Source: JBBAGC01 sp964491265 (GTDB taxonomy: Bacteria; Spirochaetota; UBA4802; UBA5550). From it: a DNA stretch of 64,000 bases. Position 1 is the first letter of the stretch. Every line of letters starts with the position of its first letter. Positions 1 to 8,812 of the stretch are shown here, one piece after another. The notes under the pieces are model-generated. The model had not been told where the DNA came from, ran no database searches, and saw only the letters and a list, made by a program, of their open reading frames with translations. A program made the position numbers and the translations under genes. The stretch spans positions 54,167 to 118,166 of the forward strand of contig CAZBFP010000012.1 in assembly GCA_964491265.1 (NCBI GenBank). The letters are read 5' to 3'.

Positions 1-764
1 AAATGTTTACTGCTGTATTTCTGTGCATCAAGGGTAACAACAAAATGTGGTGTAATATTATGCCTGGACAGGACTTTATAAGCTGTATCTACAGCAACAA
101 TTACGGCCCTGTTCCGCAGGTTTTCCAGCTCACTTATATTTTTCTTTAAAGAAGGACCGGCAGACACAATAATACCGGGGTAACCTTTGAATTTACCAAA
201 AAAGCGCCCTACTCCTTCTGCGTAAGCAAGGTGCTTAAGATTTCTGAATATATTGCGAATCCATCTCTCCTCAAATTCAAAGCGGGTGAGAAGATCACTA
301 ACCCTGGATGAAACATGCCTGCTTATATTGCCTGTAATTGAATCGTAAAACTCCGGATCTATCTGATATGAAGGACGATGAGTATAATGGGAAATCCCCT
401 TAAACCCCGACATATCAAGTCTGTCAAAATAAGACTCAATTTCTGATGCAGATGTAATAATCATTATTTTTTTCAATATACCAGGGTTAACCTGAGAGCA
501 TATTTTTACAACTTCAGGATCCCTCTCAATTACAAGGATGTCAATATCACCGGATAAAGCAAGATGCTCCAGATGATACCCAAGGGCAAGGCCTGAAACA
601 AGGAGAACGGATGATCTGCCTCTGCTGAACCCTGACACGGATCGCTGAGCCTCTTTAACCGGATCGTAGGCGGAATGAAGTCTTATGTCCCTTCCCTCTT
701 CCTGATCCCTGTATGTGAGCGTTTTAAAACCGCTTCTGGTTTCACTTACCAGGTAATTTTTCAT
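1..764 (-). CDS. DUF115 / motility accessory factor-like protein, N-terminal part (runs off left edge)
   Basis: This is an open frame with no stop before the window edge, so only about 254 N-terminal residues are present. The start is the ATG at 764, three bases past the stop of the HDOD gene, so the two are probably co-transcribed. Near the visible end the protein reads GIIVSAGPSL, then a segment with IVAVDTAYKVLSRH and a following FVVTLDAQ. This pattern is typical of the DUF115/MptE-like fold (PF01973) found in Maf proteins. Maf proteins are linked to flagellin glycosylation in several bacteria, and some relatives are pterin pyrophosphokinases. The family assignment is fairly secure. The substrate is not known, and the flagellar link is inference supported only by the flagellar operon elsewhere in the window. 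Confidence 0.72.
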   Translation of the reverse strand, partial: MKNYLVSETRSGFKTLTYRDQEEGRDIRLHSAYDPVKEAQRSVSGFSRGRSSVLLVSGLALGYHLEHLALSGDIDILVIERDPEVVKICSQVNPGILKKIMIITSASEIESYFDRLDMSGFKGISHYTHRPSYQIDPEFYDSITGNISRHVSSRVSDLLTRFEFEERWIRNIFRNLKHLAYAEGVGRFFGKFKGYPGIIVSAGPSLKKNISELENLRNRAVIVAVDTAYKVLSRHNITPHFVVTLDAQKYSSKH

Positions 765-767
765 TTA

Positions 768-2255
768 TTATCCCGCGACAGAAAAATGTTTTAAATAGTT
801 ATCTTTAAGAGTGTCATGGTAGGATTTAACATCATCGGTGGTTGCAAGATTTGCCCATTTAAGAATATCAGATTCTATATAGTAGTAATTATATTTATTT
901 GTTTCAACCCCGCAGAGCAGATTTGCAAGATAAACAGCATATGAAATATCTCTATATTCAGATTCGCTGTTCATGGGAGAGTGATGATTCCTTATTGCAG
1001 ATGCAAGGCTCTCAGGAAAATTCCATTTTTCCGCAATAAGCCCCCCTATCTCTGCATGGCTAATCCCGATAGAAATCTCCTCAAGTATTGATGAAGATCT
1101 GAGCTGTTTATTTTTAGTTATCTCTGAAATTGTATCAACAATAGACCGGTCTGTTGAAAGAAGAACAATTTTCCCAATATCATGAAGGAGCCCTGAAATA
1201 AAAACAGACTCGGAAATGGAATTAAGATTTTTCTTTTTTGCTATCATTCTGCCGTAATATGCAACGCGTATACAATGATCCCAGATTGCTTCAAATTTTT
1301 TATACCTGTCATTCAAAATTTTTCTTGAAGCGCTTGCAGTAAGAATAAGATTCAGATTGCTGAAACCTATTATTTTTACAGCCTCTTTAATTGTAGTAAT
1401 CCGTTTCCCTGTTACAAAACCGGCAGAGTTTGATAATTTTAGCACGTCAGCCGTGAGGGAGGGATCCTTAACAATATTCACTGCAATTTCATCCAGAGTA
1501 GTATCAGGAGAGCTGCACATACGCTGCAGTGTCATAATATTTTCCGGGAAAGCGGGTAGCGAACTTACATCTTCAAGAACCCTCCGTTTAACCTCTGTAA
1601 CGACTTTCTCCTCTTTAAGCTCCCTTGGAATTTTAATAGTAACTGTAACCCCTTTTTTATCTGAATCAATTGAAAAATTTCCCGCTCCTATGCCGGAATT
1701 TTTAAGTAGAAAAATCATAAGAATAAGCCCAAGTCCGGCACCTTCAGTAGGATCATAAACATCATTATAAGCATCAGTCAAAGTTTCGTATTCCTCTGCC
1801 TTCTGTATTCTCATGTGAATCCGGTTAAATTCCTCCTGGATAATCGGCACATTATTAAAAACCGTAAGGCGAAGACTATTCTCTTTTACTGAAAAAGTGA
1901 TTGTTATATTGTAATCACTCGCTTTTACTATAGAAACCACTGAATCAAGATTATAAAGGAAATTATCCTTAAATGCCGGCATAGCATCTTCATATAATTC
2001 CGGATCATTAATATCTATTCCTTCACTTAAAAAATACATGCGCTTAAGATTAGCCTTAAACGCGTTAAATATTATTTCCCTGACTATGGTTATAACAGTT
2101 TCCAGAAGGAAAATATTCCCCATTCTGGCAAGAACCTTGAGGAGAATTGTATTTACAAGTACCAGTGAACTTTCATCAATAAACTTGAAAGTAAGGGTCA
2201 CATCCTCCCCTTTCAGTACCTTCTCCGGGTAATTTTTATCATCAATTAATATCAT
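768..2255 (-). CDS. GHKL ATPase-HDOD fusion signalling protein (paralogue 1)
   Basis: A 495-residue cytoplasmic protein with two modules. Residues 50-215 form a histidine-kinase-like ATPase domain, with an N box around Asn64 (REIIFNAFKA) and a G box EGAGLGL at 171-177. No HisKA dimerisation/phospho-acceptor domain precedes it. Residues 230-450 form an HDOD domain (LPAFPENI, LKLSNSAGF, then SGLLHDIGKI with the His358-Asp359 pair kept). HDOD domains are usually non-enzymatic regulators of signalling and motility; the pairing with a lone GHKL ATPase suggests an ATP-gated or anti-sigma-like regulator, which is inference. A diverged paralogue of the same architecture lies at 57088-58599. It sits between comEC and the DUF115 gene on the same strand. 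Confidence 0.8.
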   Translation of the reverse strand: MILIDDKNYPEKVLKGEDVTLTFKFIDESSLVLVNTILLKVLARMGNIFLLETVITIVREIIFNAFKANLKRMYFLSEGIDINDPELYEDAMPAFKDNFLYNLDSVVSIVKASDYNITITFSVKENSLRLTVFNNVPIIQEEFNRIHMRIQKAEEYETLTDAYNDVYDPTEGAGLGLILMIFLLKNSGIGAGNFSIDSDKKGVTVTIKIPRELKEEKVVTEVKRRVLEDVSSLPAFPENIMTLQRMCSSPDTTLDEIAVNIVKDPSLTADVLKLSNSAGFVTGKRITTIKEAVKIIGFSNLNLILTASASRKILNDRYKKFEAIWDHCIRVAYYGRMIAKKKNLNSISESVFISGLLHDIGKIVLLSTDRSIVDTISEITKNKQLRSSSILEEISIGISHAEIGGLIAEKWNFPESLASAIRNHHSPMNSESEYRDISYAVYLANLLCGVETNKYNYYYIESDILKWANLATTDDVKSYHDTLKDNYLKHFSVAG

Positions 2256-2359
2256 TTCCTGATTCTTTTATTAAGGATTTTGAGCATATTTTTCTATTGT
2301 CCCATAATTATTTTATCGGTACATTTCACTATTTATATTAAATCATCACCCTTCCTTAT

Positions 2360-4234
2360 TCAATTTTTAATTTTTTTTAAAGTCAGATTAATTTTTTCTC
2401 CATCTACAAGCATATATATCTCATCCATGCCCCATGCAGCAGCAATTTTTTCATTAATTATAAGCTCATCAACCCTGTAGTCAGTTAAAAGCCTTCTGCA
2501 AAACCGTATATTAGGGAAGGAATATTCCTCCATTTCAACAACAAGGGGATTTATATTACTTTTTCTAAAATAATCAAAAATCATACGCCCCTCCCCCTGA
2601 TCTTTAATCATCAGCTTAACCAGGGCTGCTTCCCCTGGATAAACTTCAACAGAGGAACCTCCTGAAGATATAATAATCGATTTCAGGTCTTCCGGATAAG
2701 ATCTTTCCAAAGCTGCAAAGGCTATAATTATTGAGACAGCAACAGCAAGGAGCTTAAACCTTCTGATCTTTTTAAAATTCAGAATGGGTGTGAGGGATAG
2801 TATAAATGCAGCCGGAAGAAGAACAGATACTGATTCAGTATAATAATTTAATGACATCGCTGAAAAAATATCGGTTACTGTCACAAGAATTTTATAAAAA
2901 AAATGAGTCACCTCCCCGGTCAGACAGCCGAGTATACTGCTGAATGGCGATATTACCAGGGCGGTAAGTGATGTAATCATTACTGCAGTAATGAGAGGAA
3001 TAGCAGCAAGATTTGCAGGTAAGGAAGCCAGATTAATCTGCTCCATATGATAAAAAATCACCGGAGCTGTTACTGACTGAGCAGCAAGGGTAACAGCAAA
3101 AGAATCGCGGAAAAAGGGGGGGAAAGAACTGAATGCACCGGCATAACCCCTGTAAAACATAATTATACCTGCAGTAGCTCCAAAGCTGAGCTGAAAGCCG
3201 GCACTGTATATTTCCCATGGCATAACAAGAAGAATGACCGATCCGGCAATGAAAAGAGAATTTAAAGGATTGACAGGCCTGTTCAAAAGTATCTGCATAT
3301 AGACCACTCCAAACATAACAGAAGCCCTGAAGAGAGATACGGGCATATCTGTAACCAGAAAATATGACAGCACAAGAACCAGTGAACAGCCCAATAAAAA
3401 TTTTCTGTCAAAGCCCATGAAAAGAAAAATCATGGGGATTGATGCAATAATCCCAACATGAAGCCCTGATGCGGCAAGGACATGAAGTATACCGGAATCC
3501 CGGAAACCTGCAACAACCCTGCTGCTTATATAATTTCTATTCCCTGAATATAGGGCTTTAATAAGTCCGGAACTCTCAGCAGGGAACAAAAAGCCGATTC
3601 TGCTTAAAAGCACATTTTTAGCCCTTTCCCCGAAACTCTCCCCTTTGGAAATTAAGGTAATATCATCAGGGAAGGCATATACCCGGAAGTGTACCCCCTC
3701 CCTGTATAATTTTTTTAAAAATGAATTCCCCTTAACAGGATCACTCCTCTTTATTACTTTGTGAATCAGAACAGTATCCCCTGAAGAAATGTCAAGGCTC
3801 CCCTGCACAAAAAGGTACCCCCTGATTTCCCCCCCTTCCTGCGGGGCATAATTAAAATAGTATTCAATACCAGTTCTCATAAGCCTTTGTTCAGTAATGG
3901 TTACAACCGGAGAATCTATCTCATCAGGGAGGGCAGTTAAAGATATTCGTTCACTGATTTTTAGATACAGCAAAGATGATACAATTGAAAATAATAATAC
4001 AGAGAAAAAAGCAGTGAATAAAACACCGATCATACCATTTCTTAAAATAAGAGGGGAAAAAGAATAAAGTAACAGAGAAAAAAGAAGAAGAAAAGTAATA
4101 GAAGATATCAGAACAGGTAAACCTGGGGAAATATCCCCTTCACTATAAAAAAACAAAATAACAGCAGCAATAAAAGCAAATATTGGGACTGAAGGTAGCC
4201 CCGTAATCCCTGATCTGCCTCTATATCCGTCCAA
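2360..4234 (-). CDS. comEC: ComEC/Rec2-family membrane protein with degenerate C-terminal domain
   Basis: A polytopic membrane protein carrying the Competence domain (PF03772), including the hallmark HVLAASGLHVG about two fifths of the way in, followed by many hydrophobic helices. ComEC forms the inner-membrane channel for single-stranded DNA uptake. The open frame could begin at an ATG at 4321, but that would overlap the upstream gene by about 100 bases. I chose the TTG at 4234, which overlaps it by only 14. The C-terminal ~120 residues stand where the metallo-beta-lactamase domain usually lies, but no HxHxDH motif or DVGQGD strand is visible, so the nuclease-like domain appears degenerate. 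No other competence gene is nearby. The family is clear; a role in DNA uptake is unproven. Confidence 0.82.
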   Translation of the reverse strand: MDGYRGRSGITGLPSVPIFAFIAAVILFFYSEGDISPGLPVLISSITFLLLFSLLLYSFSPLILRNGMIGVLFTAFFSVLLFSIVSSLLYLKISERISLTALPDEIDSPVVTITEQRLMRTGIEYYFNYAPQEGGEIRGYLFVQGSLDISSGDTVLIHKVIKRSDPVKGNSFLKKLYREGVHFRVYAFPDDITLISKGESFGERAKNVLLSRIGFLFPAESSGLIKALYSGNRNYISSRVVAGFRDSGILHVLAASGLHVGIIASIPMIFLFMGFDRKFLLGCSLVLVLSYFLVTDMPVSLFRASVMFGVVYMQILLNRPVNPLNSLFIAGSVILLVMPWEIYSAGFQLSFGATAGIIMFYRGYAGAFSSFPPFFRDSFAVTLAAQSVTAPVIFYHMEQINLASLPANLAAIPLITAVMITSLTALVISPFSSILGCLTGEVTHFFYKILVTVTDIFSAMSLNYYTESVSVLLPAAFILSLTPILNFKKIRRFKLLAVAVSIIIAFAALERSYPEDLKSIIISSGGSSVEVYPGEAALVKLMIKDQGEGRMIFDYFRKSNINPLVVEMEEYSFPNIRFCRRLLTDYRVDELIINEKIAAAWGMDEIYMLVDGEKINLTLKKIKN

Positions 4235-4796
4235 CCCTGTAAACCAGTCCCAGGTTTGTACCGAAAGAAATTTGTGTAGACCCTTCCCCCATTCCAAAAG
4301 AGCCGTATCTGGCAAAAACATCAAAGAATACTTTCCAGGTTTCAGAAAGAGTAATCACTGCGGATAAAGGGATCTGCAATCCTGCACTCCCCTTATGATC
4401 GCTATTTGATAGCGCTGTTAATGAATAGAGTCCTAAACCGGTACCTGCTGAGAGATAATTATTGATTTCCCAGAGATATTTCCCCTGTATAGATGCCTCT
4501 AAAAGATCAAGGTTAAAATCGTAGCTGCTTCTGGTATATTTAATCTGGAAATCTCCACAAAAACTTTCAACAAATATCTGCAAAGAGAGGCCGCCGGATA
4601 ATGAAAGACCGGACATATTTTTTGTACCCTGCTCTGTTTCAAACCAGTCCTTATATTCTACCTTGTCATGGGAAATAGAGAAGACCGGTCCAAGATATGT
4701 ATAATTAAGCCCTGACAGCTCCTTTACAGACTGGGAGGATAGATACCCTGAACCTGAAAAAAATATTATAAGAAGCAGATATATGTACCTGATCAA
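4221..4796 (-). CDS. Secreted beta-barrel-like protein, unknown function
   Basis: A 191-residue protein starting at a TTG (4796) with a clear signal peptide (a run of Leu/Ile/Phe ending near Ser-Gln). The mature part is rich in alternating hydrophobic and polar residues, Gly and aromatics, and ends in a strand-like segment (FGTNLGLVYRVGR), as in small outer-membrane barrels. I do not recognise a named family. It lies 14 bases downstream of lolA on the same strand, which fits an envelope operon. Confidence 0.6.
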   Translation of the reverse strand: MIRYIYLLLIIFFSGSGYLSSQSVKELSGLNYTYLGPVFSISHDKVEYKDWFETEQGTKNMSGLSLSGGLSLQIFVESFCGDFQIKYTRSSYDFNLDLLEASIQGKYLWEINNYLSAGTGLGLYSLTALSNSDHKGSAGLQIPLSAVITLSETWKVFFDVFARYGSFGMGEGSTQISFGTNLGLVYRVGRI

Positions 4797-4810
4797 AGCA
4801 TTTAACCTTT

Positions 4811-5413
4811 CTACTGAATATTAAGAGGATTGTTTACCCTCTGTGCATTTGCCGGTACTTCAAAATTAAAAGTTCCGGGTAAAACAGTAGCTGCTGTACT
4901 TATATTCGATAAAGTAAAGGTGTATGTAAAACCATCTTTACTTTTTAATACAGCCTTTTTAAGGAAGAAGGAGGAATCAAGCATAAGTGTCACCTCCTGG
5001 TAGTGGCGGCTTTCATTTTTAAGCTTTACAATATATCCGCTCGGGCCCTGATCTGTTAATAGAGCCATGTAACCGTTAGTAAATGATGTTATCCCCCCTG
5101 AACCGTCACGGGATAATTCCTGCACGCCAACAATATTACTTGCAGGGGAGTATACCCAGAGAGTACGGCCATTAGAAACAACTGTCCTTCCAGCCGGATT
5201 GGAAAACTTAATATGGATCCTACCGGGATTAAGATACTTGAAATTACCTGTATAGGATACACCGGATGAAGTTGTCCAGGATATAACCCCTGTCATTTTC
5301 TCAATGCCGTTCATACGCGCTCTGAACTTCGAAAGCGCTTCATCACCTGTCACAGAAAACAGGGGATTAAAAGATAGAACCAGAAAAACAGTCAAAATAA
5401 TTTTTATCTTCAT
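4811..5413 (-). CDS. lolA: LolA-like outer-membrane lipoprotein carrier
   Basis: A 200-residue periplasmic protein with an N-terminal signal peptide (MKIKIILTVFLVLSF). The mature part has the LolA pattern: an early helix (DEALSKFRARMNGIEKMTG), a strand with YTGNFKYLNPGRIHIKF, a short WVYSPASN segment, and a later block with KSKDGFTYTFTLSNI. LolA carries lipoproteins from the inner membrane to the outer membrane, so this fits a diderm cell. A TATAAT-like -10 box (5438-5443 on the complement) lies about 25 bases upstream of the start in AT-rich DNA, with no good -35 box. It is the first gene of the minus-strand run lolA - barrel protein - comEC - HDOD - DUF115. Confidence 0.8.
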   Translation of the reverse strand: MKIKIILTVFLVLSFNPLFSVTGDEALSKFRARMNGIEKMTGVISWTTSSGVSYTGNFKYLNPGRIHIKFSNPAGRTVVSNGRTLWVYSPASNIVGVQELSRDGSGGITSFTNGYMALLTDQGPSGYIVKLKNESRHYQEVTLMLDSSFFLKKAVLKSKDGFTYTFTLSNISTAATVLPGTFNFEVPANAQRVNNPLNIQ

Positions 5414-5597
5414 TATATGAATCCTTTTATCTATACATTATATATACGAATTTTATCATATTTTTTTTGATTTTTTTGATGAAATATCAGAAAATCTGCC
5501 AAAAAAATAACAGTATAAGGATAATTTCATTTAAATGGAAAATTATGTAAAGGAATAATTCTTCAAAAAATTACATGAAATAATAGATACATTTTGC

Positions 5598-5626
5598 TTG
5601 ACAACTCATCTTTCCAGGCTTTTAGT
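5598..5626 (+). promoter_or_regulatory. Candidate sigma-70-type promoter for the receiver gene
   Basis: A perfect -35 box TTGACA at 5598-5603 is followed after 17 bases by TTTAGT (4 of 6 matches to the -10 consensus). It lies about 35 bases before the start at 5658. Just before that start is AAGGTGAG, a good ribosome-binding site. Confidence 0.4.
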
Positions 5627-5657
5627 GGGGTCAGCAGAAAAAAAGGTGAGTTGACAC

Positions 5658-6020
5658 ATGAAAAAGATTTTAATAATTGAAGATGATGATGCCATCAGGG
5701 AAAGCCTGACTGAAATTCTTCTGCTTAATAATTACGAAGTTTTAGCTACAGATAATGCACTGGAAGTTAGTGATATTATCATTAATTTTAAGCCTGATAT
5801 TCTTATAACAGATATAATTATGCCAGATAAAGACGGCATTGAAATAATAATAGAGATACGAAAAAAATATCCTGATATAGTTCTCATAGCTATTTCCGGG
5901 GGTGGTAGAATCGATTCAGAAAGCTATCTGAATACGGCAAGATATCTTGGAGCAAATGCTACACTGAAAAAACCTTTTACCCATGATCAGCTTCTGGACA
6001 TGATTAAAAATATTCACTAA
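5658..6020 (+). CDS. Stand-alone response-regulator receiver (CheY-like)
   Basis: A 120-residue single REC domain. The acidic pocket is IIEDDD at residues 7-11, the phospho-acceptor is Asp52 (ITDIIMPDKDG), and the conserved lysine is Lys105 (LKKPF). All key residues are intact, so it should accept phosphate from a histidine kinase. There is no output domain, so it acts by protein contact, as CheY or Spo0F do. No kinase is adjacent. Its own promoter lies upstream, and rimI starts about 70 bases downstream. Confidence 0.88.
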   Translation: MKKILIIEDDDAIRESLTEILLLNNYEVLATDNALEVSDIIINFKPDILITDIIMPDKDGIEIIIEIRKKYPDIVLIAISGGGRIDSESYLNTARYLGANATLKKPFTHDQLLDMIKNIH

Positions 6021-6090
6021 ATGCTATCAGCAGATAATGCGATGAACCGATAATCTGTTAATAATTTCTAATTTTTGCAATATAAACCTG

Positions 6091-6534
6091 ATGGCCAATC
6101 CTTCCGATATGCTAATAAGAAAAACAGAATCTGCTGATATTGACTCTTTATTTGAAATTGAAAAAGAATCAATTGGCCTATGGTCTAAAAAGCAGTTTTC
6201 AGATGAATTAGATTACTCCTTCTCAATATTTCTTACAGCTTTTATTGATTCAGATCCGGCGGGATATATTTCCGCGTGGAAAGTTGCAGATGAATTGCAG
6301 ATAAACAGCATTGCAGTAAAAACATGTTACAGGGGTATGGGAATAGGGAGAAAACTGATTGATGAGGCAATTAAGCTTTACAGCGAAGGGGGACCATCCA
6401 AGATAGTACTTGAAGTTTCTAAAAGTAATATAACAGCTCGAAAATTTTACGAAAAATACGGTTTTATTATAATCGGTCTTCGTAAAAGCTTTTATATAAA
6501 TGATGATGCCCTGATTATGGAGAAAAATATTTAG
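6091..6534 (+). CDS. rimI: RimI-like GNAT N-acetyltransferase
   Basis: A 147-residue GNAT acetyltransferase. The acetyl-CoA loop is visible as YRGMGIGRKLIDEA, followed by VLEVSKSNITARKFYEKYGF, which matches RimI, the enzyme that acetylates the N-terminal alanine of ribosomal protein S18. The start is uncertain: an in-frame ATG at 6109 would give the more usual short N terminus (MLIRKTESADI). The gene directly abuts engB, so they form an operon. The GNAT fold is certain; the S18 substrate is inferred from similarity. Confidence 0.78.
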   Translation: MANPSDMLIRKTESADIDSLFEIEKESIGLWSKKQFSDELDYSFSIFLTAFIDSDPAGYISAWKVADELQINSIAVKTCYRGMGIGRKLIDEAIKLYSEGGPSKIVLEVSKSNITARKFYEKYGFIIIGLRKSFYINDDALIMEKNI

Positions 6535-7125
6535 ATGAAGATAAAAAGCGCTGAATTTTTAAAAAGCTGCACATCCTCTGAACAATTCCCTGAATTTGAA
6601 TATCCCGAGTTCGCCTTTTTCGGCAGATCGAATGTAGGGAAATCATCTCTCCTTAATATGCTGCTGGGGAAAAAAGACCTGGTTAAAACCGGATCAAGAC
6701 CCGGTGTTACTACTATGATTAATTTTTTCATTGTTAATGACAACAAATCATTTGTGGATCTCCCCGGATTCGGATATGCAAAACTTCCCGCACCAATGAG
6801 AAAAAAATTTATGCCCCTTATAAAGGAATATGTGCAGAACAGAAAAAACCTCAAACTCGCATTTATGCTTGTTGATATAAGAAGAACCCCGGGGAACTAC
6901 GAAGAGGAAATCATTGCCTTCCTCACTGACCGGGAAATCCCTGTTGCAATTACAATTACTAAATCAGACAAATTATCGAAAAACCAGCGGGCAAAAAGGA
7001 TAAAGGAAATTGAAACATCACTGGGAGTAAGCAGCGACTCAATCTTTCTCTCATCAGCAACTACAGGTGAAGGGAAACGTGAATTATTAAGTCTTATAAC
7101 AGAGATAAGCCTCCCCTCTTCCTGA
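6535..7125 (+). CDS. engB: Ribosome-biogenesis GTPase EngB (YihA/YsxC)
   Basis: A 196-residue TrmE-Era-type GTPase. The motifs are in order: G1 GRSNVGKSSL near residue 30, G2 region RPGVTTMINFF, G3 DLPGFGYA, and G4 TKSDKL. EngB helps assemble the large ribosomal subunit and is usually essential. The ATG follows the rimI stop with no gap, so translation is coupled. It converges with flbB, whose stop is 36 bases away. Confidence 0.93.
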   Translation: MKIKSAEFLKSCTSSEQFPEFEYPEFAFFGRSNVGKSSLLNMLLGKKDLVKTGSRPGVTTMINFFIVNDNKSFVDLPGFGYAKLPAPMRKKFMPLIKEYVQNRKNLKLAFMLVDIRRTPGNYEEEIIAFLTDREIPVAITITKSDKLSKNQRAKRIKEIETSLGVSSDSIFLSSATTGEGKRELLSLITEISLPSS

Positions 7126-7161
7126 ATTTATTACCGTAATATTATTCATTTGATTTTTATT

Positions 7162-7758
7162 CTAAAGCTGTGTCATTAGATAAAGAATTCTGCTCGCCTT
7201 CTCTTTGGGAAAAAGCGTTATAAGGAAAGCTGTTATGCTGACACGCCCCTCAGCTAATGCTTCTGCATCCATCTGTCTCAGCACATCAATAATCAGAGGG
7301 TCCTCCCACTTTTCCATAATTTTTACAGATTCTTCAGGGGGCATATTCGCCATCTTATTAGCAAGAACCTCAACATTTTTCCTGTATCCTGAATATTTAT
7401 TCTTATCCTCTTCCAGCTTCCGTCTTTCCAGTTCAAGGCCTTTTTTAACTTCAGCAAGTTTCCCCTTTTCAGCATTAAGCTCCCCTTCTCTTTCAGAAAG
7501 AAGAGCCTCTCTTCTGTCAAGTTCCTCAACCCGTTCCAGGAGCCTGTCCTTTTCTTTGAGGAACTCCTCTCTCTGGATAAGGGAGGGTTCGTCACCCCCG
7601 GCCTCCATTACTGATACCGGTTCAGACCTGAATTTTCTCGCATAGGTGGAAAGATCCATAAGGCCGATATAATCGAGCCAGAAAACCCCGATAGCTGAAA
7701 GGAAAATAATCAGCAGCAGTAGATATAATACTTTTGACCTGTCAGAAACTCCTCTCAT
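7162..7758 (-). CDS. flbB: FlbB-like periplasmic flagellar collar protein (MotE-like)
   Basis: A 198-residue protein with one N-terminal membrane helix (VLYLLLLIIFLSAIGVFWL), a long charged coiled coil (about residues 60-125) and a C-terminal MgtE_N/MotE-like helical domain (MANMPPEESVKIMEKW ... VLRQMDAEALAEG). This layout matches FlbB, the spirochaete-specific protein at the base of the flagellar collar that helps orient periplasmic flagella and recruit stators. It is the last gene of the flagellar run, 33 bases after the SLT-like gene. The spirochaetal FlbB assignment rests on architecture and operon position; a general MotE-like protein is the alternative. Confidence 0.75.
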   Translation of the reverse strand: MRGVSDRSKVLYLLLLIIFLSAIGVFWLDYIGLMDLSTYARKFRSEPVSVMEAGGDEPSLIQREEFLKEKDRLLERVEELDRREALLSEREGELNAEKGKLAEVKKGLELERRKLEEDKNKYSGYRKNVEVLANKMANMPPEESVKIMEKWEDPLIIDVLRQMDAEALAEGRVSITAFLITLFPKEKASRILYLMTQL

Positions 7759-7791
7759 CTCAACCTCTCACCCTTACCTGCTCTTTTAATA

Positions 7792-8343
7792 TTATTTATC
7801 ATCACTAATATAAAAATCAATCACCTTTTTCGCATATTCACCGCTTTTACTTTTTACAGCTGAATCATTATCATTCCCTGCTGATCGATATGCTTCAAGG
7901 GCTTTCATGTAATCACCTTTATTACTCTCAAGAAGATCGCTTAGAAGATTAATCCCCCCTTTCACATTCTCCTCCGGATTAAAGGGATCAGTAATGCCGA
8001 GCCTGTCTGCAATTGAAGGCATGAGCTGCATAAGCCCCAGTGCTCCATCAGGAGAAACAGCTTCATTATTATAATCTGAACCGGATTTCACCAGAGCCTT
8101 AACAAGGTCAGGAGAAACACCTTTTTCCCCTGAATAAAAGGATATAATATCTTCAATTTCACCCTTTGATACGGGGCGGTCGCTATGAAGGAGAGGGATA
8201 TTTTTATCCCCATAAGATTGATCAACCATTCTGCTGAAACCGGGTTCTGCCTGAGATTTATCCTTTGCAGAAGGGGGAACAATACCGAACCTGCTCCTGA
8301 TATCATTAATCCTTGCCATTATGCTGAACATGCCGTCTATCAT
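7792..8343 (-). CDS. SLT-fold protein of flagellar operon, catalytic Glu missing
   Basis: A 183-residue protein whose C-terminal half (about 65-175) is a lytic transglycosylase (SLT, PF01464) domain: VSPDLVKALVKSGSDY, then AVSPDGALGLMQLMPS, then a block with NLLSDLLESNKGDYMKALEAYRSAGN. In active enzymes the first motif is E-S-x-F; here the Glu position is Gly88. No signal peptide is visible. It therefore looks like a non-catalytic relative, or one that relies on another residue. It starts one base after the fliJ stop, so it is tightly coupled to the export genes. Active flagellar SLT proteins make a hole in peptidoglycan for the rod; this one may bind glycan or act as a scaffold, which is inference. 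Confidence 0.75.
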   Translation of the reverse strand: MIDGMFSIMARINDIRSRFGIVPPSAKDKSQAEPGFSRMVDQSYGDKNIPLLHSDRPVSKGEIEDIISFYSGEKGVSPDLVKALVKSGSDYNNEAVSPDGALGLMQLMPSIADRLGITDPFNPEENVKGGINLLSDLLESNKGDYMKALEAYRSAGNDNDSAVKSKSGEYAKKVIDFYISDDK

Positions 8344-8344
8344 G

Positions 8345-8803
8345 TTACTGCTCCTGGTTCATCCTTTTTATAAAAATTTTCTGGTTCATATCGTCATTCT
8401 CTTTCGCGATCTCCCTGTTCACCTCATAATCGTATTCAGCAAATTTTCTCTCTTTAAGTTTTTCTACAATTTTTTTCTCTCTGGAAGCCTCAACCAGTTT
8501 CTCCCTTACACCTTGAATTTGAGGCTCCATAGAAAGGGCTTTTTTTTCAGACTCCCCAATCGCTCTCAAAGAAACATCCCTGTAGCGCATTAGTGACATT
8601 ATTTTTTCAGGGGAAAAGATACCCCTTGCCATATCGTTTTTCTGCTGTAACTCATATGATTTAATTTTATTCTGCATCTCCTCCTGAATCATCCTTTCTC
8701 TGTTCTGAATGGCAAGAATTTTCATCAGCTCATTACGGATCTCCAACTCTTTCGCTTCACGTATATCAAGAAGTTTCTGCAGCCTGAATTTGAATTTTTT
8801 CAT
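8345..8803 (-). CDS. fliJ: Flagellar export chaperone FliJ
   Basis: A 152-residue, almost wholly helical, charged coiled-coil protein beginning MKKFKFRLQKLLDIREAKE, the usual FliJ opening. FliJ sits in the stalk of the FliI ATPase ring and links it to the export gate protein FlhA. It lies nine bases after fliI and one base before the SLT-like gene. In spirochaetes this position is also called flbA. The sequence is low in information, so the call leans on the N terminus and operon position. Confidence 0.85.
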   Translation of the reverse strand: MKKFKFRLQKLLDIREAKELEIRNELMKILAIQNRERMIQEEMQNKIKSYELQQKNDMARGIFSPEKIMSLMRYRDVSLRAIGESEKKALSMEPQIQGVREKLVEASREKKIVEKLKERKFAEYDYEVNREIAKENDDMNQKIFIKRMNQEQ

Positions 8804-8812
8804 TTCAGATCA

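Noticed and set aside
7205..7645. Long plus-strand open frame opposite flbB (and similar frames opposite fliI, fliH, fliG, dxs and ackA)
   Set aside because: These are antisense shadows of well-supported genes, with low-complexity Ser/Leu-rich products and no ribosome-binding sites.
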